Source: JAEDES01 sp964470055
GTDB taxonomy: Bacteria; Bacillota_I; Bacilli_A; RF39; UBA660
Length of the DNA: 23,150 nt
Assembly: GCA_964470055.1 (NCBI GenBank)
Contig: CAYXZZ010000019.1
Span: forward strand, 1-23,150
Direction: 5' to 3'
Below, piece after piece: positions 1-6,986 of the stretch. The notes under the pieces are model-generated. The model was not told where the DNA came from and ran no database searches. It saw only the letters and a list, made by a program, of their open reading frames with translations. Numbering within the stretch: position 1 is the stretch's first letter; each line of letters opens with the position of its first letter. Both the position numbers and the translations under genes were made by a program.

Positions 1-1443
1 GTGAAGAAAGCAATAGCAACTCTAATGCTATTTTTATTTTTAGTAGGAGTTTGGTTTGTTGGCGAAAATAAGTATGATATTATTGATGAGACTTTTGCCG
101 CTAAAATTGTTAGTGAATTACCAAAACTTTACTTAGACGGGGACATTAAAAGTTTAAAAGACAAAAAACAGGAAAATAAAATTTCTGTTTCCTATGAGAG
201 TGAAAGTATAAAGTTTGAGGGATATGCGAAAATTAAACTTCAAGGCTCATCAAGTCTTTCTTACAGTAAGAAAAATTACACAATTAAATTTTATAAAGAT
301 GAAGATTTTGATGAGAAGTATACTATTGATTTTGGATGGGGAGCACAATATAAATATTGTCTTAAGGCTAATTGGATTGATAAAACACATACAAGAAATG
401 TTGTTACGGCTAATATTGTTGCGGATATTCAAAAAAAATATAATTTATTAATGGATACACCTAATTATGGAGAGATTGACGGTACTCCTATTGAAATTTA
501 TGCGAATGGGGAATTTTTAGGTTTATATACACTTAATATTCCAAAGGATGCTTGGATGTTTAATATGGATGAAGATAATGAAAATCATATTGTGGTTGCG
601 GCTGATATTTGGAACGATGTAACATTATTTAAAAAAGTAGGAGCAACTTTTGAAGATTATGGAGTTGAAGCAGGACCCGAGACAGATAACACTTTAGAAA
701 AGTTAAATAGAGTTCATTCTTTTGTTGTTAATAGTAGTGATGAAGAATTTAAAGAAAATATTCACAAGTATTTTAATTTAGATTCACTTTTAAATTATTA
801 TGTAATGATGGAGTTTGCTGAACTTGTTGATAATGCCGCTAAAAATATGTTACTTGTTACTTATGATGGGAAAATTTGGTATACAACTTTATATGATTTG
901 GATTCTTCTTGGGGAACTACTACTAGTGGGAATGATACTTTAAACTATGATATTTTAGTTGGAGATAGTAGTGATAGTAATTTGTGGAATAAAGTTAAAA
1001 GATGCTTCCCTAATGAACTGGCTGATCGCTATTTTGAAATTAGAAAAGAGATTTTAAATAAAGAATATGTGATGGATAAGTTTAGTAGTTTTTATAGTTC
1101 AATTCCTGATGAGGCATTTGAAAGAGAAAATGAAAAATGGCAAAATATTCCGGGATATGACATTGGTCAAATTAGTGAGTTTTTAGACGAAAGAATTCCC
1201 TTGATCGATAAAATGTTTACTGAACTTTATACAAAAGCTGGGACGGTTACCGTTGTTTATACCAAAAATAATGACGGAACTGTTACTGCGAAACTAGCAA
1301 ATGTACGAAATGATATTATTATTGAGGAAAATGATAGTTATACGTTTAAAGAAGATGGAACTTATACTTTCTTCTATAGTGATTTTTTTGGAAATAAAAA
1401 ATATATTATGGCTAGTGCTTATGGTATTAGATATAGTTTTTAA
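1..1443 (+). CDS. CotH-family (CotH kinase-like) secreted or membrane-anchored protein
   Basis: The 480-aa protein starts with GTG at the first base of the window, so upstream signals and any N-terminal extension cannot be seen. Residues 1-20 are a lysine pair followed by a hydrophobic stretch, a signal peptide or membrane anchor. The rest matches the CotH layout: an early K-I-K-L-Q-G-S-S-S block (77-85) with KKNYTIKFY (90-98), the NWIDKTHTRN segment (124-133), EIYANGEFLGLYTL (165-178), and a YDLDSSWG block (298-305) that resembles the CotH active-site region with its conserved acidic residues. CotH of Bacillus spores is an atypical protein kinase that phosphorylates coat proteins, but family members also occur in non-sporulating bacteria, often as exported proteins of unknown substrate. 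The last ~70 residues look like a small beta-rich C-terminal domain. The gene stands alone and is closed by a terminator. Family call is firm; substrate unknown. Confidence 0.8.
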   Translation: MKKAIATLMLFLFLVGVWFVGENKYDIIDETFAAKIVSELPKLYLDGDIKSLKDKKQENKISVSYESESIKFEGYAKIKLQGSSSLSYSKKNYTIKFYKDEDFDEKYTIDFGWGAQYKYCLKANWIDKTHTRNVVTANIVADIQKKYNLLMDTPNYGEIDGTPIEIYANGEFLGLYTLNIPKDAWMFNMDEDNENHIVVAADIWNDVTLFKKVGATFEDYGVEAGPETDNTLEKLNRVHSFVVNSSDEEFKENIHKYFNLDSLLNYYVMMEFAELVDNAAKNMLLVTYDGKIWYTTLYDLDSSWGTTTSGNDTLNYDILVGDSSDSNLWNKVKRCFPNELADRYFEIRKEILNKEYVMDKFSSFYSSIPDEAFERENEKWQNIPGYDIGQISEFLDERIPLIDKMFTELYTKAGTVTVVYTKNNDGTVTAKLANVRNDIIIEENDSYTFKEDGTYTFFYSDFFGNKKYIMASAYGIRYSF

Positions 1444-1448
1444 AGATT

Positions 1449-1475
1449 AAGATCGTCTTTGGGCGATTCTTTTTA
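1449..1475 (+). terminator. Intrinsic terminator after the CotH-family gene
   Basis: A short stem (AAGATCGTC against GGCGATTCTT, with one bulged base) is followed by a run of T. It sits 6 bases after the stop codon. Confidence 0.7.
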
Positions 1476-1503
1476 TTGAATAATTTTAATTATTTTGTAT
1501 AAT
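1476..1503 (+). promoter_or_regulatory. Promoter for the 1538-2794 gene pair
   Basis: TTGAAT (1476-1481), a 16-bp spacer and a perfect TATAAT (1498-1503) lie between the terminator and the next gene. The expected start of transcription is near 1510, giving a leader of about 28 nt with GAGGAGG at 1522-1528. Confidence 0.6.
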
Positions 1504-1537
1504 AAATGGTAGTTATGCTTAGAGGAGGCAAGAGGAA

Positions 1538-2014
1538 ATGTTTAGAAGTAATGATAAAGTGACTTTAACACTGATAAATGCAAGAGATATTAATGATCAG
1601 ATGTTACCATTTAGTTTAAGTGTGCCTGTGGGAGATGGGTCTTATGATATTCCAGATACTTTAGCGGCAATTGATGTTTTTGAATATCAAGAAGGCGTTG
1701 TTAATCAGGGATATGTTTTATTTCATATATATGTTGGAGAAAGAAAAACTTTTAGTGAACTACTTGAGTTAAATGGTGAGAAAAAAGTTAAGGTTAAAAG
1801 GACTCTAGAAATACTAGGGATTGACCGTAATATTTGTTATCAAGAAGTAAATGGAAATAATTTTGTTTTTGCCACAGTAGATGATTGTGATGTAGTAGTT
1901 AAAGACCATGAGCAGTTAAAAGGAGTAATTGGAAATTTGTCAGAGGCATATACCGCGGTTTGTACTTCTGTTGATAATATAAAGTCTTTTTCAAAAACTA
2001 TGAATAGCAAATAG
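1538..2014 (+). CDS. Conserved-looking hypothetical protein, 158 aa
   Basis: I do not recognise this protein. It has no signal peptide and no membrane segment, so it is probably cytoplasmic. The composition is mixed alpha/beta, with an acidic middle and a region around residues 75-105 rich in Lys and Glu. There are no obvious catalytic motifs and only two Cys. It has its own strong promoter and a GAGGAGG ribosome binding site 9 bases before the ATG. It ends 12 bp before the HD-hydrolase gene with no terminator between, so the two are very likely cotranscribed. A role linked to nucleotide metabolism would be guilt by association only. Confidence 0.7.
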   Translation: MFRSNDKVTLTLINARDINDQMLPFSLSVPVGDGSYDIPDTLAAIDVFEYQEGVVNQGYVLFHIYVGERKTFSELLELNGEKKVKVKRTLEILGIDRNICYQEVNGNNFVFATVDDCDVVVKDHEQLKGVIGNLSEAYTAVCTSVDNIKSFSKTMNSK

Positions 2015-2026
2015 TGAGGTAATTTT

Positions 2027-2794
2027 ATGGAATATAATTTTAAGAAAGATGTCAAATTCTTTATGGTATTTGATATTTTGGGTGATACAGAAAGAACTGG
2101 TCCACATCTATGGCAAATTGAGAGATTTAGATTAGAAGATGTAAAAAATCATGTTTTGGATTTACAGTTAATGGTAAGAATACTTCGGAAATATTTGCCA
2201 GATAACTTGGACTATGAAAAAATAAATGACTATATATTACTTCATGATTTACCAGAAGCAATAACTGGTGATATTACACGATTTGAAGGTGTATCTAGTG
2301 AAGAAATTAAACGAGTTACAAATCTAGCAATTGCTTACTTAGGAGAAACATTTGGAGATGTTATGGATGTTTATAAGATTCTTACTGATTATGAGGGTCT
2401 CGTTGATTTAGAATCAAAGGTTGTTAATATGATTGATAAGATCCACTCTTCTACAACATTTATTAAATATGAAAGTGAAAATCATGTTGATATGGATAAT
2501 CCAAATATTATTCCGGAATTAAGACAACATCCATTTGTAGTAGAAAAGATTGCTGAAGGTAAAGATTTAGCCGATATATTTTTTGAATTTCATATGAGAG
2601 CGGTTAATATTTCTGATGAAGAATGTGAAAAATATGGAATTAGTCGAGAAGATGCGGATTCTATTGTTAGGGCAATTTACGGATTTTCTAGTGAAATGTA
2701 TGAACAAAAGTTAAATGGTACTTTACTTGATACTAAAAAGGATTTTCCACAAAAAGCAATGGTTTATAATAGAGCGTTAGATAAAAGTAGTTAA
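2027..2794 (+). CDS. HD-domain hydrolase, YfbR-like 5'-deoxynucleotidase family
   Basis: The 255-aa protein carries the metal-binding pattern of the HD superfamily: His42 (NHVLDLQLM), His73-Asp74 (LLHDLPEAITGDI, with Glu77 and Asp82) and Asp137 (SKVVNMIDKI). The L-H-D-L-P-E-A-x-T-G-D block is characteristic of the YfbR/YfdR type, which removes the 5' phosphate from deoxynucleoside monophosphates and helps balance dNTP pools. The last ~60 residues extend beyond the catalytic core and are helical. It is preceded by a GAGGT ribosome binding site just after the previous gene's stop. The HD call is firm. The deoxynucleotidase activity is inferred from motif similarity; another small phosphate ester could be the substrate. 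Confidence 0.8.
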   Translation: MEYNFKKDVKFFMVFDILGDTERTGPHLWQIERFRLEDVKNHVLDLQLMVRILRKYLPDNLDYEKINDYILLHDLPEAITGDITRFEGVSSEEIKRVTNLAIAYLGETFGDVMDVYKILTDYEGLVDLESKVVNMIDKIHSSTTFIKYESENHVDMDNPNIIPELRQHPFVVEKIAEGKDLADIFFEFHMRAVNISDEECEKYGISREDADSIVRAIYGFSSEMYEQKLNGTLLDTKKDFPQKAMVYNRALDKSS

Positions 2795-2945
2795 GCTTTA
2801 GTTTTAATTACTTTTTATTTTTTAATTATATAGAGTGGAATTTTAGTTAGTTTTAGATTTATATCGTTAAAATGTTTGCTTTGAACAAGAAAGTATGTGG
2901 TTCCATGACTATTTACTTTCTATTTAAATTATTGTGCTATAAATA

Positions 2946-2974
2946 TTTTCAATAGTTTAGAAATTTGTTATAAT
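2946..2974 (+). promoter_or_regulatory. Promoter for the MgtC/SapB gene, in a 249-bp gene-free gap
   Basis: An extended -10 element, TGTTATAAT (2966-2974), has a weak -35 (TTTTCA, 2946-2951) 17 bp upstream. A second possible -10 (TATAAA, 2938-2943) lies just before it. The remainder of the gap 2795-3043 is AT-rich; it holds one 8-bp hairpin (AGAAAGTA 2888-2895 with TACTTTCT 2914-2921) that could be a weak terminator for the HD gene. I find no recognisable Mg2+ riboswitch here. Confidence 0.5.
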
Positions 2975-3043
2975 TTAGGTAACTTGACATATTATTTTTT
3001 GAAAAGAAAATTAATAGGCCAATAAACTAAGGAGGAATAAAAA

Positions 3044-3751
3044 GTGGAGTATTTAGATTTTTTAGGGCGTATTAGTGTATGTTTTATTTTAGGAATTATT
3101 ATTGGACTTGAAAGGCAATACCGAAGAAAAATTGCAGGAATTAGAACAATAGCATTAGTATCACTTGGTGCTTTTCTATTTGTTTCTGTTTCAGAATTGA
3201 CAGTTGCGAATGACATCACAAGAATTGCGGCTCAAGTTGTATCTGGGATTGGTTTCTTAGGTGCGGGGGTGATTTTAAGAGATGGTGTTAATATTAGAGG
3301 ACTTAATACTGCGGCAACATTATGGTGTAGTGCGGCAATTGGAACTTTAACAGCACTGGGATTAGTTGGAGAAGCAATTATTGGTGTTGGATATATCTTA
3401 CTTTCTAATATTGTATTGAGATTTGTTTCAAGAAAAATAATGAAAAGAATTAATCCTAAGGCAGAATATTATAGTTTAGTGGTTGAATGTAATAGCGATA
3501 AGGAAATGGATGTTAAAAACTTGTTGGTACAAAAATTAAAATCTCAGAAGAATTCTTTAAAAAATTTTAGTACGAAAAAAGATACTGGTTCAGTAATAAT
3601 TGAAGCGCAGTTGGAAATTATTAATAACGGTCTTGAGAGTGTTGATGATATTATTAATAGATTATGTATTGAGCCGGGGATTAACTCAACAGAATATAGT
3701 AGACTTGCTAGTTATACAGATGATGATGACGATGATTATGAAGTAAAATAA
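3044..3751 (+). CDS. MgtC/SapB family membrane protein
   Basis: The 235-aa protein has the MgtC domain in its first ~130 residues: about four hydrophobic helices with GLERQYRRKIAGIRT (21-35), GIGFLGAGVILRDG (68-81) and RGLNTAATLWCSAAIGTL (85-102), all signature blocks of the family. Residues 140-225 form a soluble cytoplasmic region of ACT-like length, as in longer MgtC proteins, and the protein ends in six Asp followed by YEVK. MgtC proteins are linked to survival at low Mg2+ and to inhibition of F-type ATP synthase in pathogens, while Firmicute SapB-like members are poorly characterised. GTG start, set by AAGGAGG about 10 bases upstream. Single gene with its own promoter. Family is certain, exact role is not. 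Confidence 0.88.
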   Translation: MEYLDFLGRISVCFILGIIIGLERQYRRKIAGIRTIALVSLGAFLFVSVSELTVANDITRIAAQVVSGIGFLGAGVILRDGVNIRGLNTAATLWCSAAIGTLTALGLVGEAIIGVGYILLSNIVLRFVSRKIMKRINPKAEYYSLVVECNSDKEMDVKNLLVQKLKSQKNSLKNFSTKKDTGSVIIEAQLEIINNGLESVDDIINRLCIEPGINSTEYSRLASYTDDDDDDYEVK

Positions 3752-3784
3752 TTATTTACAAAATGGTTTATCAACAAAAATAGG

Positions 3785-3812
3785 TTGACAAATAAAAAAT
3801 TAGGAGTATAAT
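3785..3812 (+). promoter_or_regulatory. Strong promoter for the leader RNA and the 3971 gene
   Basis: Perfect TTGACA (3785-3790), 16-bp spacer and perfect TATAAT (3807-3812). Transcription should start near 3819, 150 nt before the coding region. Confidence 0.8.
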
Positions 3813-3818
3813 TAATGA

Positions 3819-3920
3819 CGAGTGAGGAGATATAAGCATTATGTGAGCTATCTCGGGGTTAAACCTACACGAACTTTCTAAGTACGGAGTCACTGAAGAC
3901 GATGGCTTCGTACTTTTTTT
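3819..3920 (+). ncRNA. Structured leader RNA or small RNA (~100 nt) ending in a terminator; class unknown
   Basis: A strong promoter starts a ~100-nt transcript that ends in a strong terminator before the downstream gene, the arrangement of an attenuator, riboswitch or stand-alone small RNA. The sequence is much richer in G and C than the surrounding intergenic DNA. It contains a hairpin with arms GAGATA (3827-3832) and TATCTC (3849-3854), then a mostly unpaired purine/C-rich joining segment with CGGGGTTAAACC (3854-3865), then the terminator stem. I compared it from memory with M-box, SAM, TPP, FMN, c-di-GMP, c-di-AMP, preQ1, ZTP, fluoride, Mn and T-box consensus features and found no match. 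It may therefore be a class I cannot name or a lineage-specific element. Confidence 0.55.
3880..3920 (+). terminator. Intrinsic terminator of the leader RNA
   Basis: A 12-bp stem pairs AAGTACGGAGTC (3880-3891) with GGCTTCGTACTT (3904-3915), including two G-T pairs, with a 12-nt loop and an eight-T run (3914-3921) overlapping its 3' end. It lies 50 bp upstream of the coding start, so read-through must be partial or controlled. Confidence 0.8.
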
Positions 3921-3970
3921 GTCGCTTTTTGTTCGGTAAGAAGACATCTATAAAAGAAAGGAGGAATTCT

Positions 3971-4570
3971 ATGATGCAAAATTTAAATAAATTCACCAAG
4001 AGCCAAAAGACGCAAAATTCTTTTTCCACTAGAGGTTATTTTCTAGGAATAATTGAAGATGATAGAAAAGATTATTTTAAATATCAAACTGGTTCTTTAG
4101 AGAATGTTTCAGAAGAAAGAATGCAAGAAATGGAAGTACTTAAAATATTGGAGGGGCTGGGATTCCCAACACAGGAAGTTGGAACTTATCTTTTTAAGGA
4201 TATGATTATGAAGGCAGCACGCGAACTAGATGGTTATGATGCCTTTGGAAATCCAATTACACCAGAAGACTTGTTAGAACAAATGCAAAGTCCTTTTTCA
4301 CAATTTTATGTTGATGTTGCGAGAAATGATTTGGATATGGGAATAAAGACATTCCATTCACATATTGAACGTACTTTAGAAGAAGTAGACTTTAAAAAGG
4401 CTGATGCATCTTTACTTTTTGAAATATATAGTAATTTCTCTCGAGAAACTGATTATGGTGAACATGCATTTATTATTGCAAAGCATATGAGAAAAATGGA
4501 AAACAAGAAAGAAAGGCAATATCAAAAAAGTATGAATGTGCTTCCGGCTATGGATATTCAAGCAGAATAA
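3971..4570 (+). CDS. 199-aa helical protein with a possible Spo0A-C-like segment
   Basis: The start is placed at ATG 3971 because AAAGGAGG (3957-3964) lies 6 bases before it. An in-frame ATG at 3902 exists but falls inside the terminator hairpin and has no ribosome binding site. Residues 54-90 (LKILEGLGFPTQEVGTYLFKDMIMKAARELDGYDA) read like the first helices of the Spo0A C-terminal domain, where a hydrophobic helix, a short G-[FI]-P turn and a G-Y-x-[YF]-L-x-x-A-I helix occur in this order; this is a by-eye resemblance. The rest is predicted helical with no membrane segment. There is no receiver domain, so if the similarity holds it would be a stand-alone DNA-binding or structural relative and not a true Spo0A. 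Its expression is probably set by the upstream leader RNA. Function unknown. Confidence 0.6.
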   Translation: MMQNLNKFTKSQKTQNSFSTRGYFLGIIEDDRKDYFKYQTGSLENVSEERMQEMEVLKILEGLGFPTQEVGTYLFKDMIMKAARELDGYDAFGNPITPEDLLEQMQSPFSQFYVDVARNDLDMGIKTFHSHIERTLEEVDFKKADASLLFEIYSNFSRETDYGEHAFIIAKHMRKMENKKERQYQKSMNVLPAMDIQAE

Positions 4571-4610
4571 TTTAAATACAATTTTTCTATGAAATATTAG
4601 TAAAAGTAAA

Positions 4611-4675
4611 AAAATACTAGACATTTGAGATTATCATAATACTTGATAATTCATAGTCTAGTATTTTATTTTTTT
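4611..4675. terminator. Long bidirectional terminator between convergent genes
   Basis: Outer 12-bp perfect arms AAAATACTAGAC (4611-4622) and GTCTAGTATTTT (4656-4667) enclose a second perfect pair, ATTATCA (4630-4636) with TGATAAT (4644-4650). A-rich and T-rich tracts on the two sides allow it to work in both directions. The right arm contains part of the stop codon of the minus-strand Fem gene. Confidence 0.85.
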
Positions 4676-5955
4676 CTAGTGTGATGATATTTAAGTTTTT
4701 GAAGTTTGTATCTGATTGGTACTAAAGTTTTATATAAATAGTAAATTGGTTTGTTGATGATTAGATCTAACTCACCAATAAATTCTGTGTACTCCCCTCC
4801 TAGCCTTTTTTTGAACAAATGAATTCCATATACAGGATTATCTGGTGTAGGAGTGCCAGTAGTACCAAAGAAATCAATGATTTCATACCCTTCTTGTTTA
4901 GCAGCTTTAATTATTTCATAATATATAAAATAGTTGGCGTTTAATTCTCTTAACAGAGTGTTGTTGCCACCATGAAGTGTCCAGACTTTGTTGCCATATT
5001 TGGCAGTTAGAATTGCAGATAACGTTAATTTTCTTTCTTTAATTGGTTCGATTACTTCATATTCTTTTTTAGCCTTAGTTAATTGATTAATAAACTCTTG
5101 TTTCTTATTGGCATTTTTTTCGCTATCTTTATATTTTTCATCGGACATTTTACTAATAGAGGTTTCCAAATTGGAAATCTTTTCTTGATATGTCTTTTTT
5201 AATTTATCTACATTAACTGTAACTACGTATAAATCACTCATATTTTCTTTATGAAGAGTCTTATAATAATTTTTGTAGTAATCATAAGAATGGTTAACGA
5301 TGTTTTCACGATCCGCAGTCTGTGACATGGTTTCAAAAAAGGCATCAATTGTTTTAGGATCATTTTTGATAAGTTCTAAATTGTATGGATTATTTTTATT
5401 AATAATTTTTCTGGTAGTAGGATGAAAATTTTTAGTTATCTCTTCGATAGTTGGTTGTAGACTTAGTCGAAAAGTATATCTTGGTTGATTATTTTCAAAG
5501 TTTTTATTAAATCCTAAGTGCTTGTATCCAAGTTTTTCTAAGTATGGTACTAAATCTTCATTATTATCTTTGTCATTGATGATGTTTCCTTCGATATCTA
5601 AATTATGTAATTTTACATCGGGGTCTATTTTGATAAATAAGGCTTTTTTCTTTTTAGCAAATTTTTTTAAATCTTCTGTAAAAGATTTTAATAAAGGTTT
5701 GTCTTTATAATCAATTACATAACCTCTTGGAGAATATAAATAGGTATATCCAAACACTAAGTTTTTTTCTAGTAATAAGGCAACCGCAACAAGTTGGTTT
5801 TGATCATTTTCGTATCCAATGTAGTGTGGTTTGATGTGACGCTCTTGGTGTTGGAACTCTCCCCAAATGTAAGAGTGTAGAAAATGAGATGATTCTGGGT
5901 GTTGGTTTAAAAATTCTTCATATTGTTCTTTGGATAAGTTTTCTATTAATTTCAT
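4666..5955 (-). CDS. Peptidoglycan interpeptide-bridge aminoacyltransferase, Fem/MurM family
   Basis: The 429-aa length and layout fit the FemABX family, which adds amino acids from aminoacyl-tRNA to the peptide stem of lipid II on the inner face of the membrane. Visible features are the N-terminal GNAT-like half beginning with a SSHFLHSYIWGEFQ segment (22-35), a YLYSPRGYV block (72-80), RYTFRLSL with HPTTRKIINK (about 164-191), a Lys/Glu-rich coiled-coil insertion at roughly 255-305 (the two-helix arm of Fem proteins), and the second half with WTLHGGNN and YEIIKAAKQEGYEIIDFFGTTG. The C-terminus (about 405-429) is basic. It has its own promoter and shares a terminator with the convergent gene. 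The amino acid transferred cannot be read from sequence. Confidence 0.88.
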   Translation of the reverse strand: MKLIENLSKEQYEEFLNQHPESSHFLHSYIWGEFQHQERHIKPHYIGYENDQNQLVAVALLLEKNLVFGYTYLYSPRGYVIDYKDKPLLKSFTEDLKKFAKKKKALFIKIDPDVKLHNLDIEGNIINDKDNNEDLVPYLEKLGYKHLGFNKNFENNQPRYTFRLSLQPTIEEITKNFHPTTRKIINKNNPYNLELIKNDPKTIDAFFETMSQTADRENIVNHSYDYYKNYYKTLHKENMSDLYVVTVNVDKLKKTYQEKISNLETSISKMSDEKYKDSEKNANKKQEFINQLTKAKKEYEVIEPIKERKLTLSAILTAKYGNKVWTLHGGNNTLLRELNANYFIYYEIIKAAKQEGYEIIDFFGTTGTPTPDNPVYGIHLFKKRLGGEYTEFIGELDLIINKPIYYLYKTLVPIRYKLQKLKYHHTRKK

Positions 5956-5982
5956 TGGTCTTCTCTCCTATTCATATATTAA

Positions 5983-6012
5983 AGTATACACTTTTTTTAG
6001 TAGATTGGTCAA
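5983..6012 (-). promoter_or_regulatory. Promoter of the Fem-family gene
   Basis: On the minus strand TTGACC (complement of 6007-6012), an 18-bp spacer and TATACT (complement of 5983-5988). The ribosome binding site TAGGAGAG is the complement of 5963-5970. Confidence 0.65.
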
Positions 6013-6027
6013 TCGAATGACAAAATC

Positions 6028-6050
6028 AAAAAAAGAAGAAATATCTTCTT
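6028..6050 (-). terminator. Terminator of the tail-anchored protein gene
   Basis: On the minus strand AAGAAG, a 6-nt loop and CTTCTT (6033-6050) are followed by a T run. The left arm includes two bases of the TAA stop codon at 6049-6051. Confidence 0.7.
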
Positions 6051-6666
6051 AGTTGGCTATGATTGTAAAAATGGTTATTATGGTTGTGATAAGAGATAGT
6101 ACGGCTGTTACTATTAGAAGGTTTGATGTACTACTTTGACCATTTTCATTATTTATAAGTGTTGATTCAATTGGTGGTTTTTGAGATTTTATCAGTTGTT
6201 TTTCTTGGACATTTTCGTGGTGGAAGGTGCTTGCTTGATAATTATGAGTTGCGGATATTTGTTCATACTCGTTAAGCATTGCGGCCATTTCATCAACTGG
6301 TTCTGTTGAAGGTACGGAATGTTTAATAGTTGAAAATTCTTGGGCTGGTTCTAATAAAATTTCTCCAGTGGCCTGTTCTTTTTCTACCGTTTTTGGTTCC
6401 GTTTCTTTTGATGAGACAGTTGTTTGAACAGTATCTTGAGATTTGATTTCTTGTCGTGTAATTTGTTCTGCTAAAGATGGAATATTACTTTTACTGGCAT
6501 TTATCTCATCAGAATAGGCTTGAAGGTCCCTCTCTATTTCTTCAAGCGGACGATTATCAGTTGTGTATATGGCTCTTGCTCTTGCTATTTGAGTGGTAGT
6601 AATATTAGGATTACCTAGGGCCATTTTTGTTATTAAATTGTTTATTTCTTTATATCTTTGTTCCAT
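6049..6666 (-). CDS. Unknown tail-anchored membrane protein, 205 aa
   Basis: I do not recognise a family. Residues 1-55 form a compact helical region rich in charged residues, with a run NPNITTTQIARARAIY that could be a small helix-turn-helix-like fold. Residues about 60-175 are a long, low-complexity linker rich in Glu, Thr, Ser and Gln. Residues 181-203 are a single hydrophobic helix (NLLIVTAVLSLITTIITIFT) ending two residues before the C-terminus. This predicts a cytosolic domain held at the membrane by a C-terminal tail anchor. An extended -10 promoter and AGGTGA ribosome binding site precede it and a terminator closes it, so it is a single-gene unit. A role as scaffold or division/envelope accessory is conceivable but unsupported. 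Confidence 0.7.
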   Translation of the reverse strand: MEQRYKEINNLITKMALGNPNITTTQIARARAIYTTDNRPLEEIERDLQAYSDEINASKSNIPSLAEQITRQEIKSQDTVQTTVSSKETEPKTVEKEQATGEILLEPAQEFSTIKHSVPSTEPVDEMAAMLNEYEQISATHNYQASTFHHENVQEKQLIKSQKPPIESTLINNENGQSSTSNLLIVTAVLSLITTIITIFTIIAN

Positions 6667-6688
6667 GTTATCACCTATCTTATTATTA

Positions 6689-6697
6689 ATTATAGCA
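6689..6697 (-). promoter_or_regulatory. Extended -10 promoter of the tail-anchored protein gene
   Basis: The minus strand reads TGCTATAAT (complement of 6689-6697), a perfect extended -10. No good -35 is seen at the right distance. Confidence 0.55.
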
Positions 6698-6905
6698 CAT
6701 TTTTTATTGCTAGTGGATGTTTTTTAATTAAGTGGAATTGCCTTTATTTGACATAAAGCGACTTTGATTGTCATTTGATGATATTTTGTTTACATTTATT
6801 ATTAGTTACAACTATATATTTTATCTTGTTTTTTTAGCGTCTACTTTTTTTATATTTACATTTTTCGATGTCTTATTTTACATTTTATGTATTACTAAAA
6901 TTATT

Positions 6906-6934
6906 TTGAGAACGTATGAGTTTTGTGATATAGT
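6906..6934 (+). promoter_or_regulatory. Promoter of the aminotransferase-GNAT gene, in a 320-bp gene-free gap
   Basis: TTGAGA (6906-6911), a 17-bp spacer and TATAGT (6929-6934), with TG at 6926-6927 making an extended -10. The leader is about 45 nt with TGGAGGT just before the coding start. Apart from the two divergent promoters, the gap 6667-6986 is T-rich DNA in which I see no gene or conserved structure; the open frame from TTG 6768 lacks a ribosome binding site. Confidence 0.65.
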
Positions 6935-6986
6935 ATTGGTAGAAATTTCTTTAATTAAAATAAAGATTATTAATTGGAGGTAGAAT

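Noticed and set aside
2795..3043. Mg2+ riboswitch (M-box) upstream of MgtC
   Set aside because: None of the conserved M-box segments is recognisable and there is no terminator near the gene start.
3902..3970. Upstream in-frame extension of the 3971 gene
   Set aside because: It lies in the terminator hairpin and T run; the real ribosome binding site is at 3957-3964.
6768..6983. 71-codon open frame of hydrophobic residues before the fusion gene
   Set aside because: It starts with TTG, has no ribosome binding site, overlaps the promoter of the next gene and its composition is that expected from T-rich noncoding DNA.
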